The position numbers and the translations under genes were made by a program. Of a stretch of 38,764 bases of DNA, positions 1 to 6,969 are shown in pieces. How positions within the stretch are numbered: position 1 is the stretch's first letter; each line of letters begins with the position of its first letter. The stretch is from an uncultured Eubacteriales bacterium. Its GTDB lineage: Bacteria; Bacillota; Clostridia; Oscillospirales; Oscillospiraceae. The stretch covers positions 1 through 38,764 of the forward strand of contig USIZ01000001.1 in the NCBI GenBank assembly GCA_900554855.1, in the 5' to 3' direction. The notes beneath the pieces were generated by a model. That model did no database searches and was not told the DNA's origin. It saw nothing but the letters and a program-made list of their open reading frames with translations.

Positions 1-1
1 T

Positions 2-397
2 GGGGAGTATGTCTGCAGCAAGGTGGACTGGATTACTCGAATCGGTTTTTCCGGCTCCCCCGTCCCGTCAAGGTACAGCATTTGCAGCCACAGCAATATG
101 AATGTCTTACCCATCAACGATTTGCTCTATGCAGCCCGCCTGACATATCCGGAGCTGGCGGACTATCTTGCTGGCGGCGAGGGCTACGGCTGGCATATCT
201 CCGACCTGCGTATTTACGACGCACCGAAAAAGCTGGGGGAGTTTTGGCGAGACTGTCTGGAATACTCGGAGCTTAGCACAAACTGTTGGTCTTGCGAAAA
301 TGTTTGCGGAGATGGCGACGAAACGGACTGCAACACGGACGGGCGGCTATATCTTCACCGCCCGCCCCAAAGCTGGTGCTATGTGGAGGAGGGCTGA
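2..397 (+). CDS. ASCH-domain protein, C-terminal part (5' part at 38514)
   Basis: This open frame enters from the left end and stops at 397. Its first codons (GEYVC) repeat the last codons of the frame starting at 38514, so the two pieces form one gene of roughly 200 residues across the contig junction. The N-terminal half, at the other end, carries the ASCH motif; ASCH domains are thought to bind RNA or modified nucleosides. This C-terminal half contains YGWHISDLRIYDAPKKL, typical of the last strand of phage ASCH proteins, and then a Cys-rich tail (NCWSC, VCGDGDETDC) that may bind zinc. No real start lies inside this piece; the GTG at 23 is internal. The function in the phage is unknown. Confidence 0.8.
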   Translation, partial: GEYVCSKVDWITRIGFSGSPVPSRYSICSHSNMNVLPINDLLYAARLTYPELADYLAGGEGYGWHISDLRIYDAPKKLGEFWRDCLEYSELSTNCWSCENVCGDGDETDCNTDGRLYLHRPPQSWCYVEEG

Positions 398-399
398 CG

Positions 400-675
400 A
401 TGGCTGAGTACATTGGACGGGACGCGGCGATTAAGGCCGCAAAGCACGCGTGGGCAAAAGGGCTTGAGCCGTCGCAGTATATTGAGATCCTGCCCGTCGC
501 CGACGTGGCCCCGGTGGTGCATGGGCGGTGGATCTCATTCTTGGACGGTGACCACATCATGCCGGAACGATACTACCGATGCTCACGTTGCGGTAGAGTA
601 GAGAGTAGACGACAGCCGTATTGCCATTGCGGGGCCAAGATGGACGGCGAGAGAAAGGACGGCGGGGATGGCTGA
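400..675 (+). CDS. small zinc-ribbon phage protein
   Basis: A 91-residue protein. The ATG at 400 follows the upstream TGA by two bases; longer upstream frames lack a fitting ribosome binding site. The N-terminus (MAEYIGRDAAIKAAKHAW) and the middle (DVAPVVHGRW) match a recurrent small protein of Firmicutes phages. The C-terminus has CSRCGRVESRRQPYCHCGAKM, a four-cysteine zinc ribbon. It overlaps the next gene by 8 bases, so translation is probably coupled. No specific function is established for this family; a nucleic-acid or protein adaptor role is possible. Confidence 0.8.
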   Translation: MAEYIGRDAAIKAAKHAWAKGLEPSQYIEILPVADVAPVVHGRWISFLDGDHIMPERYYRCSRCGRVESRRQPYCHCGAKMDGERKDGGDG

Positions 676-1372
676 TCCGTTTGTATGCGTCCGCCAGCGG
701 GCGGGACCGTTGGTGAAGGCGCTGGTGACGGACAACTACGGATATCTCCGTCGCTACGGGCCGGATGCGGTGCGGGGCCGGTGCGGGCCGGCCCTCAGCC
801 GCACCAGCCTGGACAAGCTGGAACTGCGGCTGGCGCTCTTTGCCTATGACGGCATTTTTTACAGCCTCAACTTTGACAATGCCCATCTTCCGGCTAACTG
901 GGCCGGTGTAGAGCGCGTGTGGGATGCCTTCCTCAAGCGGCTCCGGAGATGGAGCCGCAAGCCTGTAGAGTTCTACGTTTATCGGATGGAGGGCTTACAC
1001 GGCGACCACCGTTACCACATCCACGCATTTTTGCGTGACCAAGATTTCCCACCTGCCGTAGTGCAATACCTCTGGACCTGGGGCAGCGCCTACGATGTGC
1101 GCTGGGACCGGGCGCGGGTGCTGTCAGAGGGCGGCTACCGGGGGCTGGCAATCTATTTTACGAAAGAGGTCCCGGAGGTGGGACGCCACCCGTGGGGCTG
1201 CTCCAGGGCGCTGAGTAAGTACATCCCGCCTCCGGAGGTGACAACCTGCAAGAGCGGCATGGTGCGGCTGCCCAAGGGGGCCACACCGCTGCCCATGCAG
1301 GGCCGGGACCGGCCGCAGCTGGGAGATTGGGGGCTGTATGGGTATAGCCGCTATTTGATGCCGGAGAAATAG
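668..1372 (+). CDS. HUH-type Rep-like protein (rolling-circle replication-associated)
   Basis: A 234-residue protein. Residues 115-120 contain HIH (H117, H119), matching the HUH metal-binding motif of rolling-circle Rep and relaxase proteins, and YFTK (Y163, K166) matches the YxxK catalytic motif. A WTWGSAYDVRW stretch between them resembles the Rep ORF2/G2P-type domain. The family nicks DNA at an origin and covalently binds the 5' end. Here it sits between small early-type genes and the packaging genes of a tailed phage, which does not obviously need rolling-circle initiation of this kind. It could be a captured plasmid Rep, a nickase, or a regulator. No C-terminal helicase domain is seen. 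Catalytic activity is inferred from motifs only. Confidence 0.7.
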   Translation: MADPFVCVRQRAGPLVKALVTDNYGYLRRYGPDAVRGRCGPALSRTSLDKLELRLALFAYDGIFYSLNFDNAHLPANWAGVERVWDAFLKRLRRWSRKPVEFYVYRMEGLHGDHRYHIHAFLRDQDFPPAVVQYLWTWGSAYDVRWDRARVLSEGGYRGLAIYFTKEVPEVGRHPWGCSRALSKYIPPPEVTTCKSGMVRLPKGATPLPMQGRDRPQLGDWGLYGYSRYLMPEK

Positions 1373-1479
1373 TGCTTTTATTTTAATAACAAGGTTTAGT
1401 CTGTACTACTATAGATAGCGTATCCTCTTGAAACCTACGGAATATCTACGGACAACCGCAAGAAAGTGAGGGAAAAGCC

Positions 1480-1680
1480 TTGCAAACGATGAGAAAAGGT
1501 GATAAACTTGCCATAAAGGATGGATATGCAGTTTGCCCGGTCTGCCGACACAAGACCAGTCAGGCAATCAGACCGGACACCGTGGCGGATAATCTCCAGC
1601 TCTGGTGCCGAAACTGCAAAGCAATCCATCTCGTGAAAATTGACCGTGGCCAGTGCTCGATGATTAGCCGGTGCCGATGA
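1480..1680 (+). CDS. cysteine-rich KTR-type small protein
   Basis: A 66-residue protein with CPVCRHKTSQAIRPDT, then WCRNCKAIHLVKI. This matches the cysteine-rich KTR family (two CxxC pairs with KT.....R between them) common near mobile elements in Firmicutes. The TTG at 1480 is favoured because GTGAGGG lies 7 bases upstream; the ATG at 1489 would be too far from it. The 107 bases upstream are AT-rich and contain TATAGA near 1410, a possible promoter. Its 3' end lies inside the first of two hairpins. The function is unknown; zinc binding is likely. Confidence 0.7.
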   Translation: MQTMRKGDKLAIKDGYAVCPVCRHKTSQAIRPDTVADNLQLWCRNCKAIHLVKIDRGQCSMISRCR

Positions 1681-1713
1681 TCCCCAGCGTTGGGGGCGTC
1701 GGTACCGGTTTTT
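1668..1713 (+). terminator. hairpin with T-run after the KTR gene
   Basis: CCGGTGCCGA (1668-1677) pairs with TCGGTACCGG (1699-1708) with one G-U, with an inner CCCC/GGGG stem, followed by TTTTTGTTTTG. It has the form of an intrinsic terminator and overlaps the stop codon at 1678-1680. A second, similar hairpin follows at 1747. Confidence 0.65.
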
Positions 1714-1746
1714 GTTTTGCATTGTTTTTTGGCCTGTGCTCTTGTA

Positions 1747-1800
1747 GCCGGTGCTAATGCTCCGCCGTTGCGGCGGGTATTGGCATCGGCTTTTGTTTTT
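1747..1800 (+). terminator. second tandem hairpin with T-run before the HNH gene
   Basis: The arms 1747-1766 and 1772-1790 pair almost fully, using several G-U pairs, so the fold is much better in this RNA sense than in the opposite one. TTTTGTTTTTG follows. The start of the next gene is only about 20 bases further on, so this is either a terminator or a regulatory hairpin of the HNH leader. Confidence 0.55.
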
Positions 1801-1818
1801 GCCCGGAGGTGATAGCCC

Positions 1819-2190
1819 GTGGAACAGATGGCCGGTGCCGGTATCTCCGGCGCAAGACTTCAGGAGCTGGTCTCACTGCTGGCGGCGGGCCATGAGTATA
1901 AATTTTATTCTTGGCCTGAGTGGCGGGCGCTGCGGCTGGAAGTCCTCCGGCTGGATCGGTACGAGTGCCAGCACTGCAAGGCGGCGGGGCGCTACCGCAA
2001 GGGGTACATCGTGCATCACGTCAAGCACCTTCGGCAGCGGCCTGACCTGGCTTTGAGCGTGGTTGATCCGGATACGGGCCAACGTCAGCTTGAGACGCTG
2101 TGCAAGCAATGCCACGAGCTGGAGCACCCAGAGAGCCAGCGGCAATTTCAGCCGAAGGCCTTGCCAATCACCGCTGAGCGATGGGATTAA
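1819..2190 (+). CDS. HNH endonuclease, packaging-associated
   Basis: A 123-residue protein starting at GTG 1819, with GGAGGTGAT 8 bases upstream. It carries CQHC (about residues 50-53), HHVKHL as the first HNH histidines, and LCKQCHELEHP as the zinc and H/N region. In many HK97-type phages an HNH nuclease lies next to the terminase and is needed for specific cleavage by the large subunit. Its place just before the terminase small subunit, separated only by the repeat region, fits that role. A free-standing homing nuclease is the alternative. Confidence 0.85.
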   Translation: MEQMAGAGISGARLQELVSLLAAGHEYKFYSWPEWRALRLEVLRLDRYECQHCKAAGRYRKGYIVHHVKHLRQRPDLALSVVDPDTGQRQLETLCKQCHELEHPESQRQFQPKALPITAERWD

Positions 2191-2313
2191 CCCCCCATCG
2201 AGAAAAACGGCTTTACCCCGTTTGCTGCTAATCGGGTGGGTCCAGGACAAAAGAGGGGCCGACGGGCGTGCGCGGCGCCGTGACGCGCAGGCGGCGCGGG
2301 CGCGGAAATGATT

Positions 2314-2442
2314 CTGCCGGTTTCAAGGGCACAGAAGCAGTGGATGGACCGATTTGGAGACATGCTGCCGGGTGCAAGGGCACAGAAGGGGTGAATGGCC
2401 CGATTGGGACGCATGCTGCCGGTTTCAAGGGCACAGAAGCAG
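2314..2442 (+). repeat. three tandem 51-bp repeats
   Basis: Units begin at 2314, 2365 and 2416, the last being partial. Each starts with CTGCCGG and contains CAAGGGCACAGAAG. The exact 51-base period equals 17 codons, but no well-supported gene covers them. They could be binding sites for the terminase small subunit. Confidence 0.75.
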
Positions 2443-2787
2443 ATTTGGTTACGGAAAGCGTCCAGCTGGGCCAGCAATATCTGGCAGAGCCCTGCGGAGT
2501 CTTGAGAAAGCCAGCCCTGATTTTGGCTGAGAAGGCTACCGCCGGTCTTTGATCCCCTTAATCTGCTAAACCCGACTTGCAGGGCGAAAACAAAGCTGAT
2601 TTTGGCTGATGGAAAAACACGATCCGGTTTGTGACCCGGCCCCTGTGCCGGCTTCACTCTTTCTTCCCTTCCGGTCTCCGTGCCCTACCACGGAGGCCGG
2701 GTCATGAGCCGGAGCTTCCGCCCTGCCTGCGCCGAAGGCCTGCGCTGGATGCGCGGGGTATTGATGTAGACGCGGTGGGGCGGCACG

Positions 2788-2800
2788 GTCCGATTCGGAC
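2788..2800. repeat. scattered palindrome, copy 1
   Basis: Perfect GTCCGATTCGGAC in the non-coding stretch about 130 bases before the terminase small subunit. Flanks CG on the left and AC on the right fit the 17-bp consensus described under findings. Confidence 0.85.
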
Positions 2801-2927
2801 ACATTCCCCCGACGCACACGGCGGCGCTTGCGCCGCAGCGGGTTTGATCCTCCTGTCGGCGGCTCTGGCTGCCATGCGAGAGCCGCCGTGTGCGCCGGAT
2901 GGAAAGAAGCGGGAAAGGAGGAGCCTT

Positions 2928-3263
2928 ATGGAGCAGACAAAGGACTGGAGAAAAACCAAACAGTACCGGGAACTGAAAAAGTCCATGCTGGACAATCTGG
3001 AAGCCAGAGGCATTTTGGAAAAAGCGTACACCGACAAGGTGGACGAGTATCTGGACTTCTGGGTACGGCGGCAGGAATTGCAGACGGATGTGGCTGAGCG
3101 CGGTCTTTCCGTAATGGATGACCGGGGCCGCATTACGGAAAATCGCAGCGTGTCTTTGGAAATTCAGGTTGCCCGGCAAATGCTGGCCGTATGGACGGCA
3201 CTTGGCTTTAAGGACGCCGCCGCAAAATCGGACGTGCCGGGAGGCATGGACGATGAACTGTAA
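2928..3263 (+). CDS. terS: terminase small subunit, P27 type
   Basis: A 111-residue protein. The ATG at 2928 follows GGAAAGGAGGAG, and a longer upstream frame has no such signal. The sequence (DWRKTKQYRELKKSMLDNL, YTDKVDEYLDFWVRRQEL, SLEIQVARQMLAVWTALGF) has the helical layout of P27-family small terminases, which recognise the packaging site and recruit the large subunit. The gene overlaps the large subunit by 11 bases. It lacks an obvious N-terminal HTH, as is usual for short P27 members. The assignment rests on sequence pattern and on gene order. Confidence 0.85.
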   Translation: MEQTKDWRKTKQYRELKKSMLDNLEARGILEKAYTDKVDEYLDFWVRRQELQTDVAERGLSVMDDRGRITENRSVSLEIQVARQMLAVWTALGFKDAAAKSDVPGGMDDEL

Positions 3264-4923
3264 GCTGCCGCCGGAGGTCCAGGCGTATCTGGAGGCGGTG
3301 GAGGCGGACAAGCCCCGGGCCTGCCCAGAGCAGCACGCCCTGGCGGCGCATATCCGGCGGTGCTTTGAGACAGAAGATCTGCTGGTAGATACAGAGCAGC
3401 TTCGGCGGTATTTGAGTTTGTCCCGCTATTTCCCGTATAAAGATCTTTTCCTGTGGGAGCAATTCCTGACGGCGCTTTGGATGTGCACCTACACTTCTGA
3501 CGGACGGCCCCGGTGGAAGACCCTGTTTTCCATGGTTGGCCGTGGCGCGGGAAAGGACGGCTTTATCGCATTTATCTCCATGTGCGCCACCTCTCCCTAC
3601 AACCCGGTTGGCAGCTACAACGTAGATATCTGCGCCAATAACGAGGAACAGGCCATGACGCCGGTGTTGGATCTGGTGAACACGCTGGAGCTACCCAAGA
3701 ACGAAGCGAAGCTGAAGCGGTTTTACTACCACACAAAGGAGCTGGTGCAGGGCCGAAAAAACCGGGGCGTGGTCAAGGGCCGCACCAACAACCCCAAGGG
3801 ACGGGACGGTATGCGCTCCGGCATGGTGATCTTTAACGAGGTCCACCAGTTTGAAAACTACAACAACATCAAGGTGTTTATTACCGGTCAGGGCAAGGTA
3901 GCTCAGCCCCGCGTGGGGATCTTTACCTCCAACGGCGAAGTCAATGACGGGCCTTTGGATGACTATCTGGCCAGAGGACGGCGGATCTTATTTGAAAACG
4001 AGCCGGACAACGGCTTTCTTCCCTTCATCTGCTGCGTGGAGACCCGGGAGCAGGTCCATGATCCGGAAAACTGGTACATGGCAAATCCATCCCTGTTTTA
4101 TCTGCCGGATCTATTTCAAGAAACGGCGGACGAATACCGGGACTGGGTGGAGCACCCGGAGCAAAACGGCGATTTTCTGACAAAGCGAATGGGCTTGCGG
4201 GCCGGATTTCAGGAGATCAGCGTGACAGACTATGAAAAGATCCTCAAGACCAATAAGCCACAGCCTGATCTGCGTGGCTGGACTTGCACGGTAGGGCTGG
4301 ACTATGCGGAGCTGAGCGACTGGGCGGCAGTCAACCTCCACTTCCGGCGAGGCGCAGACCGGTTTGACATCAACCACGCATGGATTTGCCTGCAATCCAA
4401 AACCCTGCCGCGGATCAAGGCTCCGTGGCAGACGTGGGCAAAGGAAGGACACCTGACGGCGGTGGATGATGTGAGCATCAGCCCTGATCTGATCGCGGCA
4501 TACATCCAGGACGCTGCCAGATGCTACAACATCAAGGCGCTGGCAATGGACCACTACCGGTGGACGCTGGTTTCCGAAAGTATGCGCGCCATCGGCTTTG
4601 ACGCGGCGGACAAGAACCGGGTAAAGCTGGTGCGGCCATCAGACATCATGCAGGTGGAGCCGGTGATCCAGGAATGCTTTGACCGGGAGCTGTTTTACTG
4701 GGGCGACCAGCCGCACCTTCGATGGGGCGTGAATAATACCAAGAGGGTCCGCAGCTCACGGAAGCAGGGTGTCGATACCGGAAACTTTATCTACGCCAAA
4801 ATTGAAGCGAAAAGCCGCAAGACAGACCCCTTTATGGCACTGGTGGCCAGCATGACGATCGAACCGCTGCTGGGCACCGGCGCTCCGCTGGCGGCCCCGC
4901 CGATAGGGGCCATCAGACTATAA
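3253..4923 (+). CDS. terL: terminase large subunit
   Basis: A 556-residue ATPase/nuclease motor that packages DNA into the prohead. MVGRGAGKDGF (about residues 93-103) is the Walker A-type loop and MVIFNEVHQF the Walker B region. The C-terminal nuclease half shows VGLDYAELSDWAAV, ALAMDHYRW and DPFMALVASM, in the order of the acidic motifs of the RNase H-like domain. The start is ATG 3253, overlapping terS, with GGGAGG upstream; an upstream in-frame start at 3118 would bury all of the terS end. It belongs to the Terminase_1 type found with HK97-like portals. Full length, no break. Confidence 0.95.
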   Translation: MNCKLPPEVQAYLEAVEADKPRACPEQHALAAHIRRCFETEDLLVDTEQLRRYLSLSRYFPYKDLFLWEQFLTALWMCTYTSDGRPRWKTLFSMVGRGAGKDGFIAFISMCATSPYNPVGSYNVDICANNEEQAMTPVLDLVNTLELPKNEAKLKRFYYHTKELVQGRKNRGVVKGRTNNPKGRDGMRSGMVIFNEVHQFENYNNIKVFITGQGKVAQPRVGIFTSNGEVNDGPLDDYLARGRRILFENEPDNGFLPFICCVETREQVHDPENWYMANPSLFYLPDLFQETADEYRDWVEHPEQNGDFLTKRMGLRAGFQEISVTDYEKILKTNKPQPDLRGWTCTVGLDYAELSDWAAVNLHFRRGADRFDINHAWICLQSKTLPRIKAPWQTWAKEGHLTAVDDVSISPDLIAAYIQDAARCYNIKALAMDHYRWTLVSESMRAIGFDAADKNRVKLVRPSDIMQVEPVIQECFDRELFYWGDQPHLRWGVNNTKRVRSSRKQGVDTGNFIYAKIEAKSRKTDPFMALVASMTIEPLLGTGAPLAAPPIGAIRL

Positions 4924-4925
4924 CG

Positions 4926-4938
4926 GTCCGAATCGGAC
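4926..4938. repeat. scattered palindrome, copy 2
   Basis: Perfect GTCCGAATCGGAC with CG on both sides, so fully symmetric over 17 bases. It sits in the 32-base gap between the terL stop and the portal ribosome binding site. Confidence 0.9.
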
Positions 4939-4955
4939 CGGAGAAAGGCTGAACT

Positions 4956-6152
4956 ATGGGATTGAGATTTTTTGAATGGCTGGCGGGAAAGGGCGGGCGA
5001 ACCGCCACAGCGGAGGTCTCCTGTCAGGAGCTATTGGCAGCGGCCGAAGACTTCCAGGCGCGGCAGCTTTCCTTCTGGACCTGCGTGAACATGGTGGCCA
5101 ACGCCGTGGGCCGCTGCGAGGTAAAGACCTTCCGGGGGCGGGAGGAGATCCAGGAGCAGGAGTATTACCTATGGAATGTGGAGCCCAACGTGAACCAGAA
5201 CAGCTCCGCCTTTTGGCACAAGCTGATCGCCAAACTGTTTTTGGACAATGAAGCGCTGGTGATCTCCAGTAAGCGGCGGGACGGCATGGACGCGGTGATG
5301 GTGGCGGACAGCTGGCAGCAGAGCACCTTCTGGCCGATGCGGATGAATGAGTACATTAACGTGACGGTGGGCGACACCGCCTATGAAAAAACCTTCCGGG
5401 AAAACGAGGTACTGCATTTAAAGCTCCACCACAACGCCATGCGCCCGGTGGTGGACGGTCTGTGCCAGTCCTACATGCGGCTGGTGGCAGCGGCTATGAG
5501 CCGCTATCAGTGGGAGCGTGGGCAGCACTGGAAGGTCCATGTTAATCAGATCGCATCGGGCACGCAGAATTTTGAGCAAAATTTTGCCAAGATCATCGAG
5601 CAGCAGATCAAACCGTTTTTTGGCAGCGGCGCGGCGGTGCTCCCGGAGTTTGACGGCTACGACTATCAGCAGGTCAATAAATCTGGCGATGGCAAGGTGG
5701 GCGACAGCCGGGACGTGCGGAACCTGATCGAGGACATTTTCGATTTTACCGCCCGGGGCTTTCTGATCCCCGCTGTGCTGGTGAACGGCACCGTTCAGGG
5801 CACAGCGGACGCCAACAGCCGTTTTCTGACCCAGTGTATTGACCCCATCTGCGATCAGCTCCAAGAGGAAATCACCCGAAAGCGGTATGGCTTTGACGGT
5901 TGGAAGCAGGGCAACTTTGTCCGGGTCGATTCCTCTGCTATCCTCCACTTTGACATGTTTGCCAACGCTGCCAACGTGGAAAAGCTGGTGGGCAGCGGCG
6001 CCTTCTCGGTCAACGATGTGCTGCGGGCGGCCAACCAGGCCACCATCAACGAGCCGTGGGCCGATGAACACTTTTTGACCCTGAACATTGCGCGGATCCA
6101 AGAAGCCGCGCAGCAGATGAATGCACAGAAAGGAGACAGCGGGAATGAGTAA
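4956..6152 (+). CDS. HK97-family portal protein
   Basis: A 398-residue portal that forms the DNA entry ring and head-tail joint. Typical features are WTCVNMVANAVGRCEVKTF near residue 45, YYLWNVEPNVNQNSSAFWHKLI, and the C-terminal GTADANSRFLTQCIDPICDQLQEEI region that precedes the clip/crown part. The start follows GGAGAAAGG. It overlaps the protease gene by 8 bases. Length and position, after terL and before a ClpP-like protease and the capsid gene, are those of HK97-like heads. Confidence 0.95.
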   Translation: MGLRFFEWLAGKGGRTATAEVSCQELLAAAEDFQARQLSFWTCVNMVANAVGRCEVKTFRGREEIQEQEYYLWNVEPNVNQNSSAFWHKLIAKLFLDNEALVISSKRRDGMDAVMVADSWQQSTFWPMRMNEYINVTVGDTAYEKTFRENEVLHLKLHHNAMRPVVDGLCQSYMRLVAAAMSRYQWERGQHWKVHVNQIASGTQNFEQNFAKIIEQQIKPFFGSGAAVLPEFDGYDYQQVNKSGDGKVGDSRDVRNLIEDIFDFTARGFLIPAVLVNGTVQGTADANSRFLTQCIDPICDQLQEEITRKRYGFDGWKQGNFVRVDSSAILHFDMFANAANVEKLVGSGAFSVNDVLRAANQATINEPWADEHFLTLNIARIQEAAQQMNAQKGDSGNE

Positions 6153-6951
6153 TCCCAAGCAGAAGGACCGGAGAATGTGGGCGCTGAAGCAGCGGGCGGA
6201 GGACGCCAAGACACTGGAGCTTTACATCTACGGAGATGTGGAGGGCGACAGCTATGACTGGTGGACCGACGAGACGATCCAGAGCGAGACCAGCGCCAAC
6301 GCCTTCCGGGACGCTCTGGCGGAGCATCCGGAGGCGACGGAGATCGCCGTTTACATCAACAGCTACGGCGGCAGTGTATTTGAGGGCACGGCCATCTACA
6401 ACCAGCTCAAGCGGCACAGCGCCCACAAGACGGTGTATGTGGACGGCTTTGCTTGTTCCATCGCCTCGGTCATCGCAATGGCCGGCGACACGGTGGTGAT
6501 GCCGCGCAACGCACTCATGATGATCCACAACATGAGCATGGGTATTTACGGAAACGCAGCTGAGCTGCGAAAGGCCGCAGACAATCTGGACACCATCAAT
6601 CAGGCGGGGATGGAAGCCTATCTCCAAAAGGCCGGTGACAAGCTGGACCCGGATACCCTGAAGGAAATGTATGACGCGGAGACCTGGTTGACGGCGGAGC
6701 AGTGCATGGAGCTGGGATTGGCCGACCGCTACGCGGAAAAGGACGCGGACATGACCCAGGCTGCGGCTCTGCTGCAAAAGGCCAACCTGACCTTGGAGCA
6801 GCGGATCACCGTGCAGAAAAGCCTTGCCGCTCAGCTTCGGCAGTTGGCGGCGGACACTGGTCCTAAACCGCCTTGCCCCCCTGATCCGAAAGGCCCGGAG
6901 CCTCAGCCCGAACCCCAGCAGAAAAACCGTATTATGAGCCTGTTTGGCTAA
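6145..6951 (+). CDS. ClpP-like prohead maturation protease
   Basis: A 268-residue protein starting at ATG 6145, with AAAGGAGA upstream; an earlier in-frame ATG at 6121 lacks a site. It has the ClpP fold signature: INSYGGSVFEG, then GFACSIAS with the likely nucleophile Ser105, and MIHNMSMG with His128. The Asp of the triad should lie in the WLTAEQCMELGLADRY region. The family cleaves the scaffold or delta domain of the capsid during head assembly. The C-terminus is proline-rich. No separate scaffold gene is seen, so the N-terminus of the capsid protein probably serves as the delta domain. Confidence 0.93.
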   Translation: MSNPKQKDRRMWALKQRAEDAKTLELYIYGDVEGDSYDWWTDETIQSETSANAFRDALAEHPEATEIAVYINSYGGSVFEGTAIYNQLKRHSAHKTVYVDGFACSIASVIAMAGDTVVMPRNALMMIHNMSMGIYGNAAELRKAADNLDTINQAGMEAYLQKAGDKLDPDTLKEMYDAETWLTAEQCMELGLADRYAEKDADMTQAAALLQKANLTLEQRITVQKSLAAQLRQLAADTGPKPPCPPDPKGPEPQPEPQQKNRIMSLFG

Positions 6952-6969
6952 AAATGAAAGGAGAACACT

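Larger units (their letters stand above)
2191..2927. other. long gene-poor stretch before terminase
   Basis: About 740 bases without a convincing gene. It holds three 51-bp tandem repeats (2314-2442), one copy of the scattered GTCCGAWTCGGAC palindrome (2788-2800), and a GCGGCGC/CGCCGC palindrome around 2821-2836. Open frames here lack ribosome binding sites and show no recognisable protein. Its position directly upstream of the terminase genes makes it a candidate for the packaging recognition site (cos or pac). Confidence 0.5.

Noticed and set aside
2314..2442. CRISPR array
   Set aside because: Units are repeated over their whole length, with no spacers of unrelated sequence, and no cas genes are present.
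2268..2552. 94-codon frame over the 51-bp repeats
   Set aside because: Follows the repeat period only because it is a multiple of three; no ribosome binding site and no known family.
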